NCBI RefSeq assembly: GCF_000315625.1
Contig: NW_005434483.1
Coordinates: 14,869-35,582 of the forward strand
Direction of reading: 5' to 3'
DNA: 20,714 bases
From: Guillardia theta CCMP2712
Lineage: Eukaryota; Cryptophyceae; Pyrenomonadales; Geminigeraceae
Position numbers and translations under genes: made by a program. This document shows, piece after piece, positions 8,745 through 17,929 of the stretch (positions are counted from its first letter, which is position 1; each line of letters starts with the position of its first letter). Under the pieces are notes generated by a model. The model did no database searches, was not told the origin of the DNA, and worked only from the letters and a program-made list of their open reading frames with translations.

Positions 8745-11509
8745 AACTTCACCTGCTGGAGGGAGGCGAAACGAAGGCGCTGATTCACACAGATCGAAAC
8801 AAACTCGTGGCTGTCCAATCAGTCAGCTTCGAGATCTCAAAGGCTACCCTGCACTTACCGATCGGACGCGACTGAGCTGGCAAGGAGAGGAGCAATGTCG
8901 GGAGAGCGGTTGACCTAGCGCAACATGAGGAGCCTGAGACACACAGCCTGTCTACCTCACCTTCGCCCCAGCAGGGAGCAGGTGGATGAGGAAGAACCTC
9001 TCCTGCAGCTGCTGCACTCTCTGCTGACCATGTCAGTCGACGAGGAACGGAGGCCGCACACTCGCCTCCATCAGCTTTGCCGTCTGCTGGTCCAGAGCCC
9101 GCAAGTCAGCATTCTGAAAAGCTGCAAGCAGGTCAGCCAGGGGGGCAGGAGCTGATGGTGTCGTACCGATCTCTGCCGCCATCTCCGCAGGGTCCAAGAG
9201 AGAGAGCGGAAAGTTACTCATCTGACCCGCCTGGAAAAAGAGGATTGAGCCTTTGCCTTCAAAGAAACGCCAAACCTGTCCAGCTTCGAATGACGCGATG
9301 ATCCGTGCTTGCATGGCACTTTGTAGAAGGCGATGATACCTGCCAGTCAAGAATGAGTTTCAACAGGAAAACACGTTGGTCAGGCAAGAAGAGATGAGGC
9401 CAGTACCAATGTGAGAGATGGAGAGACGCTCGGAGCCTCACGGCCAGACTTCGACTGGCAAAGATGTGGCTGTAGTAGGGATGACATCTTTGCTGTGAAA
9501 GTTGGAAATCAACCTGTTCTCTTCGGTGGGAGGAGGAACACGCATGTGCGCGTACTGGAAGCCCCTGGAAAACGAATCAAGTGAGCAATCGACAAGAAGC
9601 AGCTTGTAGGGGCGATGAGAGATAGAGTATGATAATAAGGGGAGAGGCGAATCGTTACATGTTGCGGACATAATCGAAATATCCCAAGACTATCGCAGAG
9701 AGCAATGCCTGCAGCGCGAGAACCAGCTCGTTGAGAGACAAGGCTGCTTACATCCCACATCACTACCTGTCGTTCCTCCCCTTTTTCGGATCCATACAAA
9801 GGAACACTATCCACACACTAACAACCAACAACTCAGTTTCCCGTAGTGTCTCTCACAAACTGATTTCACCTCGATGTATATTCTCCCCGAATGCTCTGGA
9901 GCACAACCCGGCCTGCGGCGGATTCAACAGAATGTCAGAACTGATCACTTGTCCCTCCCCTGTCGACTTTTTGACTCTTTTCATGCTCGTCTCTTTCCTC
10001 CCTCCTCTCTCGCCTACCCGTACTCGTGGACGTACATCCCGAAGCACAAGACCATGTGGGGGCCTGCCCAGCAACACGCGATGACATACACGATGTCGAG
10101 CAAGAGAGACGGACCTGAATCCACGAGCTGGAAGGCAAAGATCGCCTTACATCGAAATGGCAGTCCTGACTGCCGCTCCACGTCGCCTTGGGACCGAAAC
10201 TGAGGGACCGAAAGCATGCCCCAGCTTCTCTCACCTTTGTTCGTCCGCAGGTTTCGCTGCCGCAGGACATCTCAAGGTTCCCATCAGTCACAAACGGCAG
10301 AATGGTGGCCCAGCAGATACCCGCAACAACTTTGATCAGGATGGGACGGGAGCAGATGGCTCGCTGGCATTCATGTCATGACGCTCCATTGATGGTTCAC
10401 CTTTTCCTCTCACCGCTTTTTGCGTTAGAAAAGATCCTAACGGCGTGTCCATTAAGTACTCAGCAGTCGTGTACTGCAAGAACATCAACCAACTTTAGGT
10501 CGAGATCTCATGAGCACCTGCGAGAAGGGACCGAGCTGCCTGCCCAACTGGCAAGGTGTTACTTCAGTTTTGACAATCAAACGAAGGGACAGGATACCTG
10601 TCTACTCAGAATTGTCAAGTCCTCGTCGCTCAAATCTTTTTCATCCATCTGCAAGGCAATTGAGAATTTACTCGGTCCACGTTAGCAACAATCTCATACC
10701 TGTAAGCTATCAGGCATCACATTCGAACGTGGTGTAGTTGTTGATCCAACACCATCTATTGCATTTGTTTGTGAGAGAACTTTTTTCTTTGCTTTGTGTG
10801 CCGCCAAGGTCTCCAAAACCTTGCTTGCATTCTGATTGCCATAAACGGTCATCCCATCGGATCCAGTCATGTCTCTGTTCTGTGCCTCTTTGGACGGGAG
10901 CGATCGTTCTTCCTTCAGCAGGCTGCTGCTGATCATGGCTTCGATGAGGAGAGTATGTCAAAGGAACAACGATACTGTGCTGATCTACAAAAGTCTTAAT
11001 CACTTCTCCGAATCCCTCGGCTGAAAGTTTGTTCTCGACGTACTGCCTCACGCTGTAAATGAATTGACGATATGCAGAAATGGGCAGACGACGAACGAAC
11101 TCGTAGAGCACCACTTGCAAGTAGTTGCATATCTTCTTTGAGTTCTTTCCATCAATGCACTCAAGTTGGCGCCTCTTGATTTCTTGCAGCCTCTTTTGAT
11201 GTTGAATAAGGTCTGTTTCAGTCTCCTTCTCATCACAAAGCTCATGAGTGGGTGGTAGAGGTTCGACGTCCATGTCCTCCATCCCCTCCTGCAAATCATT
11301 CTCTTGCCCAATCCTACCATCACTGCTCTGATCTGCTGATGAACCCTCAGGCTGTCCTCCACCTTCGTTGAAAAGTTTGTTCAGGATGCTGCTATGTGCG
11401 GCTATGCTCTGGAGGAATGAAATGAATTCTGCCGTTGGAAACTTATTCTCCTGAGAAAGATTCAGGGAGGTCAAGGGAGGAGGAGCCCACCTTCCAGCAG
11501 CTCAGACAT
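6813..11509 (-). CDS. Divergent p300/CBP-type (KAT11) histone acetyltransferase with IQQER repeat tail, ~20 exons
   Basis: Exons in reading order: 11509-11491, 11428-10976, 10938-10700, 10648-10598, 10473-10414, 10363-10235, 10199-10115, 10063-10018, 9912-9870, 9817-9767, 9708-9659, 9564-9442, 9339-9060, 9023-8961, 8876-8859, 8675-8613, 8567-8520, 8472-8391, 8286-8078, 7946-6813; 1081 aa. Phases agree throughout. The KAT11 domain (about 280-605) is recognised from LPFRCKAIFAFQ, LCFGMYVHEYG, GRIYIE, DSVPLY, IVLGYFDYVRNMGF, WPYHRLL, ERFFLIHLLPAG and AKYATIMLV, in the same order as human p300 and plant HAC proteins. The DSV aspartate (378) and the Tyr after the IP...W segment (451) align with p300 D1399 and Y1467. 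The IWACPP Trp is Arg here and the GDDYIFHCHP part is degraded. About 25 residues expected after LLPAG are missing. No PHD, ZZ or TAZ finger is seen. Exon 2 encodes an acidic linker and an unassigned helical region. The C-terminus is Met/Gln/Gly-rich with 22 IQQER repeats and an acidic end. The least certain parts are exons 1, 6, 15 and the short intron 10975-10939. Confidence 0.8.
7335..7661 (-). repeat. 15-bp minisatellite coding for 22 IQQER repeats
   Basis: A 15-bp unit (plus strand TGTTGTATCCTCTCC and close variants) repeats about 22 times inside the last exon of the acetyltransferase gene. On the minus strand it reads Ile-Gln-Gln-Glu-Arg. Two units read IQDVR (plus-strand ACGTCTTGTATCCTC at 7366 and 7501), exactly nine units apart, and one reads MQQER. 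Most other changes are silent CTC/CTT-type third-position variants. Confidence 0.97.
8302..8331. repeat. (CTGCTC)n repeat in an intron
   Basis: Four to five tandem CTGCTC units followed by CT-rich DNA fill the intron 8390-8287 of the acetyltransferase gene. On the coding strand this is a GAGCAG purine-rich tract. Confidence 0.85.
8704..8744. repeat. (GACGAG)n repeat in an intron
   Basis: Six to seven tandem GACGAG units lie just upstream of an acetyltransferase splice acceptor. On the coding strand they read CTCGTC and form a pyrimidine-rich tract ahead of the acceptor at 8676. Confidence 0.9.
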
Positions 11510-11743
11510 GTCTCTGTCGCAAGTCGTGCCCCCGTCGGGAGCTCCTGAAGAACCTGGCAGACTCGTTAAAACAGTCTACATGGAGCAGCCGCGAGCAACC
11601 TCCCGAAGGATCTCGTCAGTCAAGGGATGAGGCAAAGCTTGATTGCTCATAGACTGAGCTGGCTCTGTCATTCTGCTCAAGTGAGCTTGTCTTGAAGCGC
11701 TGTCATCCGCATGTGGTGCAAAACCTGCTCATTCGCTCAGCTG

Positions 11744-11772
11744 GTCAAAGGGGGCTGGTCACCCCCTTTGAC
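11744..11772. repeat. Perfect 11-bp hairpin
   Basis: GTCAAAGGGGG (11744-11754) is followed by a 7-base loop and its exact complement CCCCCTTTGAC (11762-11772). It lies 235-265 bases upstream of the acetyltransferase start codon. Its role is unknown. Confidence 0.85.
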
Positions 11773-11790
11773 GGTCAGATGCCTCATCAG

Positions 11791-11842
11791 ATGGTTGTTC
11801 ACTCATCAGTTGTGACTCATCAGTTGATGAGTCATCAACCAT
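11791..11842. promoter_or_regulatory. Nested inverted repeats with paired TGACTCA sites
   Basis: TGACTCATCA (11813-11822) and TGATGAGTCA (11825-11834) form a palindrome with a 2-base centre. It lies inside a looser outer inverted repeat, ATGGTTG (11791-11797) with CAACCAT (11836-11842). TGACTCA is the core recognised by AP-1/GCN4-type bZIP factors in other eukaryotes. The position, about 300 bases upstream of the acetyltransferase start, fits a promoter element, which is inference. A further ACTCATCAGTTG copy sits at 11801-11812. Confidence 0.4.
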
Positions 11843-12367
11843 CCTAAACCAAACCATATGACACTACAGGCATGTGCCGAGGACAACCTTGTCTCAATGC
11901 TGATGCGCTCTCTCGCTAATACCCACTGAACCAAAACCTCTCCAACGACAGCAGTTCAAAAAACCTTGTTCCCGTGCTCACAATGATCATGGCATCACGT
12001 CAGACAAATCTGTTCCTCGCTGCAACAACTCAAACGTGATTTTTCTCTGCAGCCCCTTCCCATCATGCGTCGGAATGGTAGTGGATATATGCTGCGCTGA
12101 AGTGCCACTGGACAGCTAGTTCAACAAGAAGGCTCGCTTCTCGAGTGCATCCTTCCTCTCTCTCTTGGCAGTTGCTAGTAAAACCTTTCTTACTTCTTCA
12201 GATGTGTGTGTCTCATACGATCCCTGCCGCTTCCTGCCCCCATCATCACCTTTCCGTCGCGAGGTCGTATCTCGCTCGCCTCCGTACCCTTTCCGATATC
12301 CCCTCTACCCTGCCCTCCTTGCTCTTCTCTTCTCTCCTCCCTCCTCCTCCTCTCATCGTCTACTTTC

Positions 12368-12402
12368 CTGCTCTGCTCTGCTCTGCTCTGCTCTGCTCTG
12401 CT
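12368..12402. repeat. (CTCTG)n simple repeat
   Basis: About seven perfect tandem 5-bp units, flanked on both sides by other pyrimidine-rich sequence. Confidence 0.95.
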
Positions 12403-12939
12403 CTCCCTCCTGTCCTCCTCCCGTCTCCTCCTCCCCGCCCCTCCGGCCTCAACGCCGCCAATCCAGCATGAAGGCCCGTTGACCCCTACCCTGTTACCAC
12501 CTCCCCATTCTGCTTTTCAACTATGTACCCTACCCTTCGATTTCTACCATTACAATGCAGTTTAACAGGTCTTTACAACCCCTATGTTTACTACCCACCC
12601 CACTTTACTTGCCCCATCGCTGTGTACCCCTGACGAGGGGGTAAACGAGGACTTATCCTACCACCTGACCCAGTCTATCCACCCTACCCTTCCAGAGAAA
12701 AATTCACTACCCACCCCCAGATTTCACGACCACCCTACCTTGTGAATGAACAGAACACACCAGGTACCCCTCCAGTTACCAAAACACAAAAACCTTCTTG
12801 ATGACCCCTCCCGTACGGATTTCCCACATTACCCCTACCCCCTTAAATACCCTTCTATCTCGGTAGTTGCTCACCACCCCTCCCATTGTCCATTTGGCCT
12901 CCACCTCGACCTCCAGCCATGTTCACTATTGACGCAAAC

Positions 12940-13210
12940 GTTTCTTTCCCCCTTCCTCCTCCTCCTCCCACCGCCGCCCCTCCTTCTTCCCTTCCCCCTC
13001 CTCGCTTACCCCTCCCCCTCCTCTTCTCCCCTCTCCTCCTCTCCTCTTCGTATCCCCCCTCCTATCCCCTTCCTATCCCCCTCCTATCACCATCTTCGCC
13101 CTCCTCCTCTCCTCCTCGTCTCTTCTTCTCCTCCTCTACTTCTCTACTCCTCTATCCTCCTGATATCATCTTTGCCTACTCCTCTACTCCTCTACTCCTC
13201 TACTCCTCCT
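12940..13210. repeat. Long polypyrimidine tract
   Basis: About 270 bases with very few purines on the plus strand, built from CTCCTC, CCCCTCCT and, near the end, TACTCCTC units. The open frames through it are compositional artefacts. Confidence 0.85.
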
Positions 13211-13600
13211 CGTGTTCCTGCGCTCCTCGATTTCTTCCTGTCGTCTGTTCCGCTCTCGTCTGTTTGCTTCGAGTTTTTCCTGTTTGTCTCCTCTCAACAA
13301 CACTGCAACACATGCTTTATCAGCAGTCCATGATCCTGAGAACCATCCCGCAGCTACCCATATTCCTCATTTTCGCTTCATGGTTGCAATAATGATGTTA
13401 CCATTTTCAATGCTGGTGTTTTCGTTTTCGACATGTGATTTCTCTCCAAATTGATGTTATTGGGGTAGCCGTGGTCTTCTAAGAAATATTTGCTGTGTTA
13501 GCTCGGTGACTTGTTTTGCACAGGGATAGAGGAAGGGTTTGGAAGTTGTGTTCGTCGGCGGCAGATTGAAAGTTTTCCTAGCTGCAACCAGGATAGAAGG

Positions 13601-14746
13601 ATGAAGAACAATTTCTTGGTTGTCCTGCTGTGGGTGTCCTTCATTGAGAGCTCTGGATTCTTGTTCGCTCCCGTGTCTTTGAGGCATGAGCAGACCATAC
13701 TGCCGACTGAGCCTTCCTGCCCTCCATGCTCTGTGAGGAGGAGAGGATTCGCCTCGGTGAGAAACAGCATTTTGTTGTTCAGCTGCGACGTCACAATGAT
13801 GATCTTGGTGGTAGGTGGCGAGGAGCAGGTTGAAAGCGGCAACAGAGCTCAGGTCGACGGAGGGCAGCGAGCACAAGTCATCTCCTCCTTTCAGCGTTCG
13901 AGTCTTGCAGCCAGAGGATCTGACGACGTTGGTGAACAAGGACGGAGTGCTACCGAATCTCCTCGAGCCAGTTTCGCACTTCTGCTCCCAGGTGACCGGG
14001 GGATTTGCGTGCAGAGACGGGGCTGAGTGTTGATGAGCAGATGCTCTATGGGTCCGATGCCCTCCACTACTCCGTGCTGGTGGACTTTCAGAGGAGTGAG
14101 TTGCATGAAGCTGCTGTTGCGCTGCTGACTGTACCAAGGGTACGGGATGAACAGGAGGAGCCGGGGGACGTTCCTCATAGCGACCACTCGTGTCGTATCG
14201 CTAGAGGAGGGGAGCTGTACGCCCAGTCTACAGCAGGCAGGAAAGGAGGGCGAGGGAGAGGGCGAGGGCGAAGACGAGCAGGGAGCGAAGAAGAAGCATT
14301 TCGACGCTAGCAAGGGCATCGAGCTGGGGGGTGGCGAGCTGCTGATAGGATGTGCGGGGCTTGAAGTCTTGCCGCTGTTTGCCAACGGAGCGTATGCTCC
14401 TATATCGGGGGTGAGGACTGGTCCTGGTTACGAGAAGGAGCTGGAGGAGCTGCTGTACAGACCGCTGCTGTCCAACCTGGCTGTAGCGCAGGAGCACCGG
14501 GGGAAGGGAGTGGGGAAGGAGCTGATCAGGGAGTGCGAGGCTGAGGTGGTAAGGATGGGGTTCACGGAGCTGCTGCTCAAGGTGGACCATACCAACGAAG
14601 GGGCGTACAGGCTCTACCGAAGGCTCGGGTATGAGGAGATGGAAGCGAACAGGTTGCAGGAGGACAAGTTCGTTGCGACGGAGGAGGGGGGGAAGTGGGA
14701 GAAGACGATTAACATTTCACTTAGGAAGTACCTTGGGGGGATCTAG
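13601..14746 (+). CDS. GNAT-family N-acetyltransferase with bipartite plastid-type leader, 4 exons
   Basis: Proposed exons are 13601-13756, 13815-13991, 14041-14139 and 14234-14746, giving about 314 aa. The C-terminal half is a GNAT fold: LLIGCAGLEVL (strand), then LLSNLAVAQEHRGKGVGKEL with the acetyl-CoA pyrophosphate loop R-G-K-G-V-G (233-238), then TELLLKVDHTNEGAYRLYRRLGYEE (motif B, N and Y/LYRRLGY) across about 257-281. Exon 2 carries the family-typical N-terminal strand and helix, VRVLQPEDLTTLV. Exon 1 is a signal peptide (MKNNFLVVLLWVSFIESSG) followed by FLFAP and then Ser/Arg/Ala-rich sequence. In algae with complex red plastids such a signal peptide with Phe at the next position marks import into the plastid. 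Substrate (small molecule, N-terminus or lysine) cannot be told. The boundaries of exons 3 and 4 are tentative: several phase-compatible acceptors exist near 14,005-14,041 and 14,234-14,237, and the Gly/Glu-rich string after 14,234 is poorly conserved. The ATG at 13601 is preferred over an upstream in-frame frame start because it begins the signal peptide. Confidence 0.8.
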
Positions 14747-14979
14747 GTGTTAACGGGAAAGAATATGACTCTCAATGCTGCACAGTATGTGCTGGAGCAG
14801 AGTCCCCTTGTGTTGCGAAAACCTTGCGATACCTGAACGTGCGACGGTGAGGAAAGACGAGAAGCTGACAAGTGACAGCGATGATGGAAATTGTAAGAAA
14901 GAGGTAGAAGGCTAGACCAAGAGGGAGGGAGGGAGGGAGGGAGGGAGGGAGGGGAGAAGAACAAGATGAGGGTATGAGC
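14747..14979. other. Convergent intergenic spacer with (GGGA)n tract
   Basis: This 233-base spacer separates the stops of the GNAT gene (plus) and the carrier gene (minus). It contains a (GGGA)n run at 14921-14955. No coding signal was seen. Confidence 0.7.
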
Positions 14980-16412
14980 TCACGAGTAGTACAAAACTCC
15001 GGCTCCTCCAGTCCTCATGCTGCGAGTCGCAGCTCCATACCAAAGACTGGAAGATGGTGAGGAGCAGGTGAGGCAGGGCAGGTTCTTCACCGGTTGATGC
15101 CCGGCAGAGCTCCTCGCTGAAACATCTCCTGCAGCACGTGAAGCATCCTCTGCCCCCTGCCAGGACATGAGATAGGAAGAGAGAGAAGAGGAGGAGGAGC
15201 TGCAGATAGCGAGAGCTCACTGATGGTGGAAGGAAAAACGAAAGAAGAGGAAGAGAAGGAGGGAGGAACGAGAACGAACCTGTTTGCCTCACTCTTCATC
15301 AACGCATTGAGGGTCTGGAAGGGAGCAGTGACCAACCCTGCAGAGGTTCCGATCTGCCAGGAGAAACACTCAATCCAGGAGGAGCGCCGCAGGGGGGGAG
15401 TGCGTGGAAGAAGCACCAGGAAGGCCCCGAAGCCTCCGAAGATGGAGGCGTGTCGCTCCATCTTGAACGCATGGATCTCCCGCTCAACCAGCTTGGTGAC
15501 CTGCGGGTTCGCCACGGTGATGGCGAAGACGTAGACTGCTGACGTGTCAGGGGGGAAGAGGTCTGTTTCATCCCTCCGACCGAACTCGCGGAGGAAGAGA
15601 GGAGTCACTCCGCCGTACAAGGCGCGAAGACCGTGCGTCTTCGTGTAGCTGGTGGATGGAAGTCAAGGGGCGAGAGGAGGAGAGGAGGAACTGGGAAAGA
15701 GCGACAGGGCGAGGGCGAGGGTGAGCAGGAAGGAGGGAGGAGGCAGGGACCTATAGATCTCAAGCATCGGACGAAAGGCAGGGAAGCGTTTGGCAGCAGA
15801 AGATGACTCTGAGGAACAGTCAGAGCGCGATGAGAGGAACATATGACTGCAAGTTCCTATTGCCCTTGTTTCCAGCAGCTGATCCATGACCTGCCTTTGA
15901 CTGTCAGCGTGAGAAAACAGCAAAGACAAGGATAGACGTTGAAGGGACTGAGAATGAGACAAGTCAACCATAGCTGGCATGCATGATCAGGGATCTTTCA
16001 TATGAAAACTCCATCACCAGAACACGTGGGAGAATCGTTCATCATCTCCCGACGATTCTCCCGCACAACAACCCACCATCTTCTTCTCGATCGGCTGCAA
16101 CCCAAAGAACGTAATCACTCCCGACGTCGCTGCCGCTGCCGCAACCTGGCAGGTCATACTATCCTCCTCCATCCCCAGCATCCTCGTCGTTGTCCTCCTC
16201 ACTCCGTTGCTCAAGGTCTCAACCCCAATCGAGTACGGGATCAGCAAAGTCCCTGCTGTCCAACCCCCCGCCCACAGGCGCCCTTGAGCCAGCGCTGTTC
16301 TCATGGGCATGCCTGCTTCTCTCCGTGTCGCCAGAACAGCAAGTGGATACACCAGAGCAACGTCGGTGACTCCGACTGCTGCTCCGACCTTGGCGTCTAT
16401 CCACCACGTCAT
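14980..16412 (-). CDS. Mitochondrial carrier (SLC25)-family protein, divergent, 5 exons
   Basis: Exons in reading order are 16412-16077, 15890-15751, 15648-15280, 15147-15091 and 15046-14980, giving 322 aa, the usual size for a carrier of three repeats with six membrane helices. Repeat 1 contains GAAVGVTDVALVYPLAVLAT, repeat 2 has ITFFGLQPIEKKMVMDQL and then FRPMLEIY...HGLRALYGGVTPLFLREFG, and repeat 3 has SAGLVTAPFQTLNALMKSE, then MLHVLQEMFQRG and LWYGAATRSMRTGGAGVLYYS. The half-repeat patterns (helix G-rich motif, then a Pro kink, then a loop ending in LYGG or WYGA) are those of the family. The P-x-D/E-x-x-K/R signatures are degenerate: PLAVLA, PIEKKM and PFQTLN. Family members move metabolites across the inner mitochondrial membrane; the substrate is not predictable here. 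The exon 3/4 junction was chosen as AG/GTTCGT to CAGAG/GATG because it gives the best match; a nearby CAG acceptor with a later donor is the alternative. The start is the first ATG; an upstream exon cannot be excluded. Confidence 0.8.
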
Positions 16413-17065
16413 GGCTAGGATGGACCACAGCTACCCCCTGCACGGGAGAGATCGGGTCAGCGCAGAGGAAGTTGTGAGATGGGCTGGAAATGACAGGCAA
16501 AAGGCAAGATAGCACTCAAACAGGCTGAGAGATGGGCTGGTCAAGGAAGAGGACGATGGGGAGGGAAAGAGAAGAACGGAGGCCGAGGCTCTCGAACAGC
16601 ATTTACTGGAATCAGAGGGAGGTGCGAAGATCATGGAGGGCAACCCACGGAGAGGATTTCAAGAGTGAGAACAAGCACAAGAAAAGAAAAGAGAAAATGA
16701 TCAAGGGATGGGGGGGATGGGGACGAAGATACGCGAAGAGGGAGCGGAAAGAGAACTTGCTCATCGAGGAAGATTGAGGTATAGACGAGCTAGAAACGAG
16801 AAGAGGAAGAGGCAGGATGAGATAAAGAAGAATGAGAAGTAGGAACAGGGGAAGAGAGGAAGGAGGGATGCGGAGAAGGGAGGCCGTGAGCGGGGAAGAT
16901 CCTTGATATGAGAGCATGGCAAGCGATTCATCATTTGTGGGGAATTTCGGACGTTACAGCATAACGGTTGTCCAGCTCTTAGGGGGCGGGCCCGGACTCC
17001 CCGGCCGCCGCGGCCATGCCCGGGCCCCGGCCGCCGCCGCCGGGGCCCAGTGCCTCTCCAACCGG

Positions 17066-17165
17066 GTGACAAAAAAGTCACGGTCAACGTGCCACGGTGT
17101 ATAGTAGTATTATGAGGCTCAGACATGATCAACTCAATTCAGTGACCGTGACCGGGTCACGGTCA
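17066..17165. repeat. GTGAC/GTCACGGTCA inverted repeats in the GC-rich island
   Basis: GTGAC-A6-GTCAC lies at 17066-17081 and runs on into CGGTCA. TGACCGTGACC (17143-17153) and GGTCACGGTCA (17155-17165) form a perfect 11-bp inverted repeat around a single G. The 11-mer GTGACCGTGAC recurs at 17284-17294. Confidence 0.9.
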
Positions 17166-17224
17166 GTACTCGCGGCGCCATCATCCGGGTCATACCGGCG
17201 GCGGGCCGCGGCCGGAAACCGTAT

Positions 17225-17236
17225 TACGGTACCGTA
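17225..17236. repeat. 12-bp perfect palindrome TACGGTACCGTA
   Basis: A perfect self-complementary 12-mer inside the GC-rich island, between the inverted repeats at 17143-17165 and the repeated 11-mer at 17284. Confidence 0.9.
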
Positions 17237-17929
17237 GGCTGCTGACGGTGATACCAGCGGCAGTGACGGCGGCGGTGCTGTACGTGACCGTGACTGTCAG
17301 GAGTGATTACAAGGGACGCCCGCGGCCGGGGCGCCCGGGGCACCCGGCCGTCACTGATCGGATCGCTGGATCCGGATTCAGAGCGACCCGGCCCGGCCCG
17401 GGCCCGGGCCCGGGCCACCGGGCCCCGCCCTTGCACGCCAATGCCGATTTTTCAAAAACATTTACGAACGTTTTGTAAAATGCATGCAAGAGTGCTGAGC
17501 GAAGGATACATGAGGCCGGAGGAAGCATGGAGAAGAGGAGAAGGGAGAGGGAGGAGGGGGAAGGAAGGAGGAGGAGGGAAGGAGGAGGAGGAGAGAGCAG
17601 GGAGGGTGGAGGGGGGATTGCAGTGCAAGAAATTCACTCGGCATCGTATGAGCACCGTGAGAAGTTGTGGGGATAAGACTGAAAGAAATCAAGGTTGTAT
17701 AGCGAACAATGAAGAGTCTGACAGGAAGGATGTGTATGTGTGAGAGCAGAAGATGTCAAATGATATGTCAGATCATTGAAACTAAGAGACGATTCTTCCG
17801 CACGTTTCTGATTTGATGATGTTGCCAACAGACAAGGGATGGTCAGGCTGGATTGTTGATCAGAAAGATCGGCAACATTTTCTCTTCCTGTGAACACGAA
17901 CAACTTCAAACAGTCTCAACCTCATCGCG

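Larger units (their letters stand above)
11510..13600. other. Long region without a recognised gene
   Basis: The first 600 bases are the acetyltransferase 5' flank and hold inverted repeats. From about 12,140 the plus strand becomes strongly pyrimidine-rich: a (CTCTG)n tract at 12,368-12,402, a part rich in CTACCC/CACCC strings at 12,480-12,860, then a nearly pure C/T tract at about 12,940-13,210. Open frames over these parts encode Pro/Ser/Leu strings and show no motif. The part next to 13,601 is the presumed promoter and 5' UTR of the GNAT gene. Confidence 0.6.
16979..17440. other. GC-rich, palindrome-rich island
   Basis: GC- and CpG-rich DNA (GGCCGCCGCGGCC, CCCGGGCCCGGGCCCGGG and similar) interrupts otherwise moderate-GC, purine-rich sequence. 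It holds many copies of a GTGACCGTGAC / GTCACGGTCA motif, several in palindromic pairs. No protein, tRNA or rRNA signature was recognised. It could be a regulatory island, a chromatin boundary or the remains of a mobile element; the sequence does not decide. Confidence 0.6.
16413..17929. other. Divergent intergenic region between carrier and kinesin genes
   Basis: No gene was recognised. Bases 16,500-16,910 are purine-rich on the plus strand. Bases 16,979-17,440 form the GC-rich palindromic island listed separately. Bases 17,510-17,620 are again purine-rich (GGAGGA). The last 200 bases are presumed kinesin promoter and 5' UTR. Frames across the island are Pro/Gly/Arg-rich artefacts. Confidence 0.6.

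Noticed and set aside
9752-9766. Alternative donor GTAAGC extending acetyltransferase exon 10 by five codons
   Set aside because: Its consensus is better, but the shorter exon gives a gap-free alignment with the p300 helix (RQALLSAIVLGYFDYV), so the donor at 9766 was preferred.
11579-11671. Possible upstream exon of the acetyltransferase gene on the minus strand (MTEPAQSMSNQALPHPL... 31 codons)
   Set aside because: It looks coding, but no donor/acceptor pair of plausible length joins it in phase to the exon starting MSELLE. The ATG at 11509 follows an in-frame stop and serves as the start.
12145-12571. Three overlapping plus-strand frames rich in Ser, Leu and Pro
   Set aside because: All three frames are open because the sequence is pyrimidine-rich; composition alone explains them.
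12746-13392. Plus-strand frames of 195 and 168 codons
   Set aside because: They run through a nearly pure C/T tract and have no recognisable domain.
17303-17743. Plus-strand frame of 146 codons in the GC-rich island
   Set aside because: It is Arg/Pro/Gly-rich across GC palindromes and then a GGA repeat; stop codons are rare there by composition.
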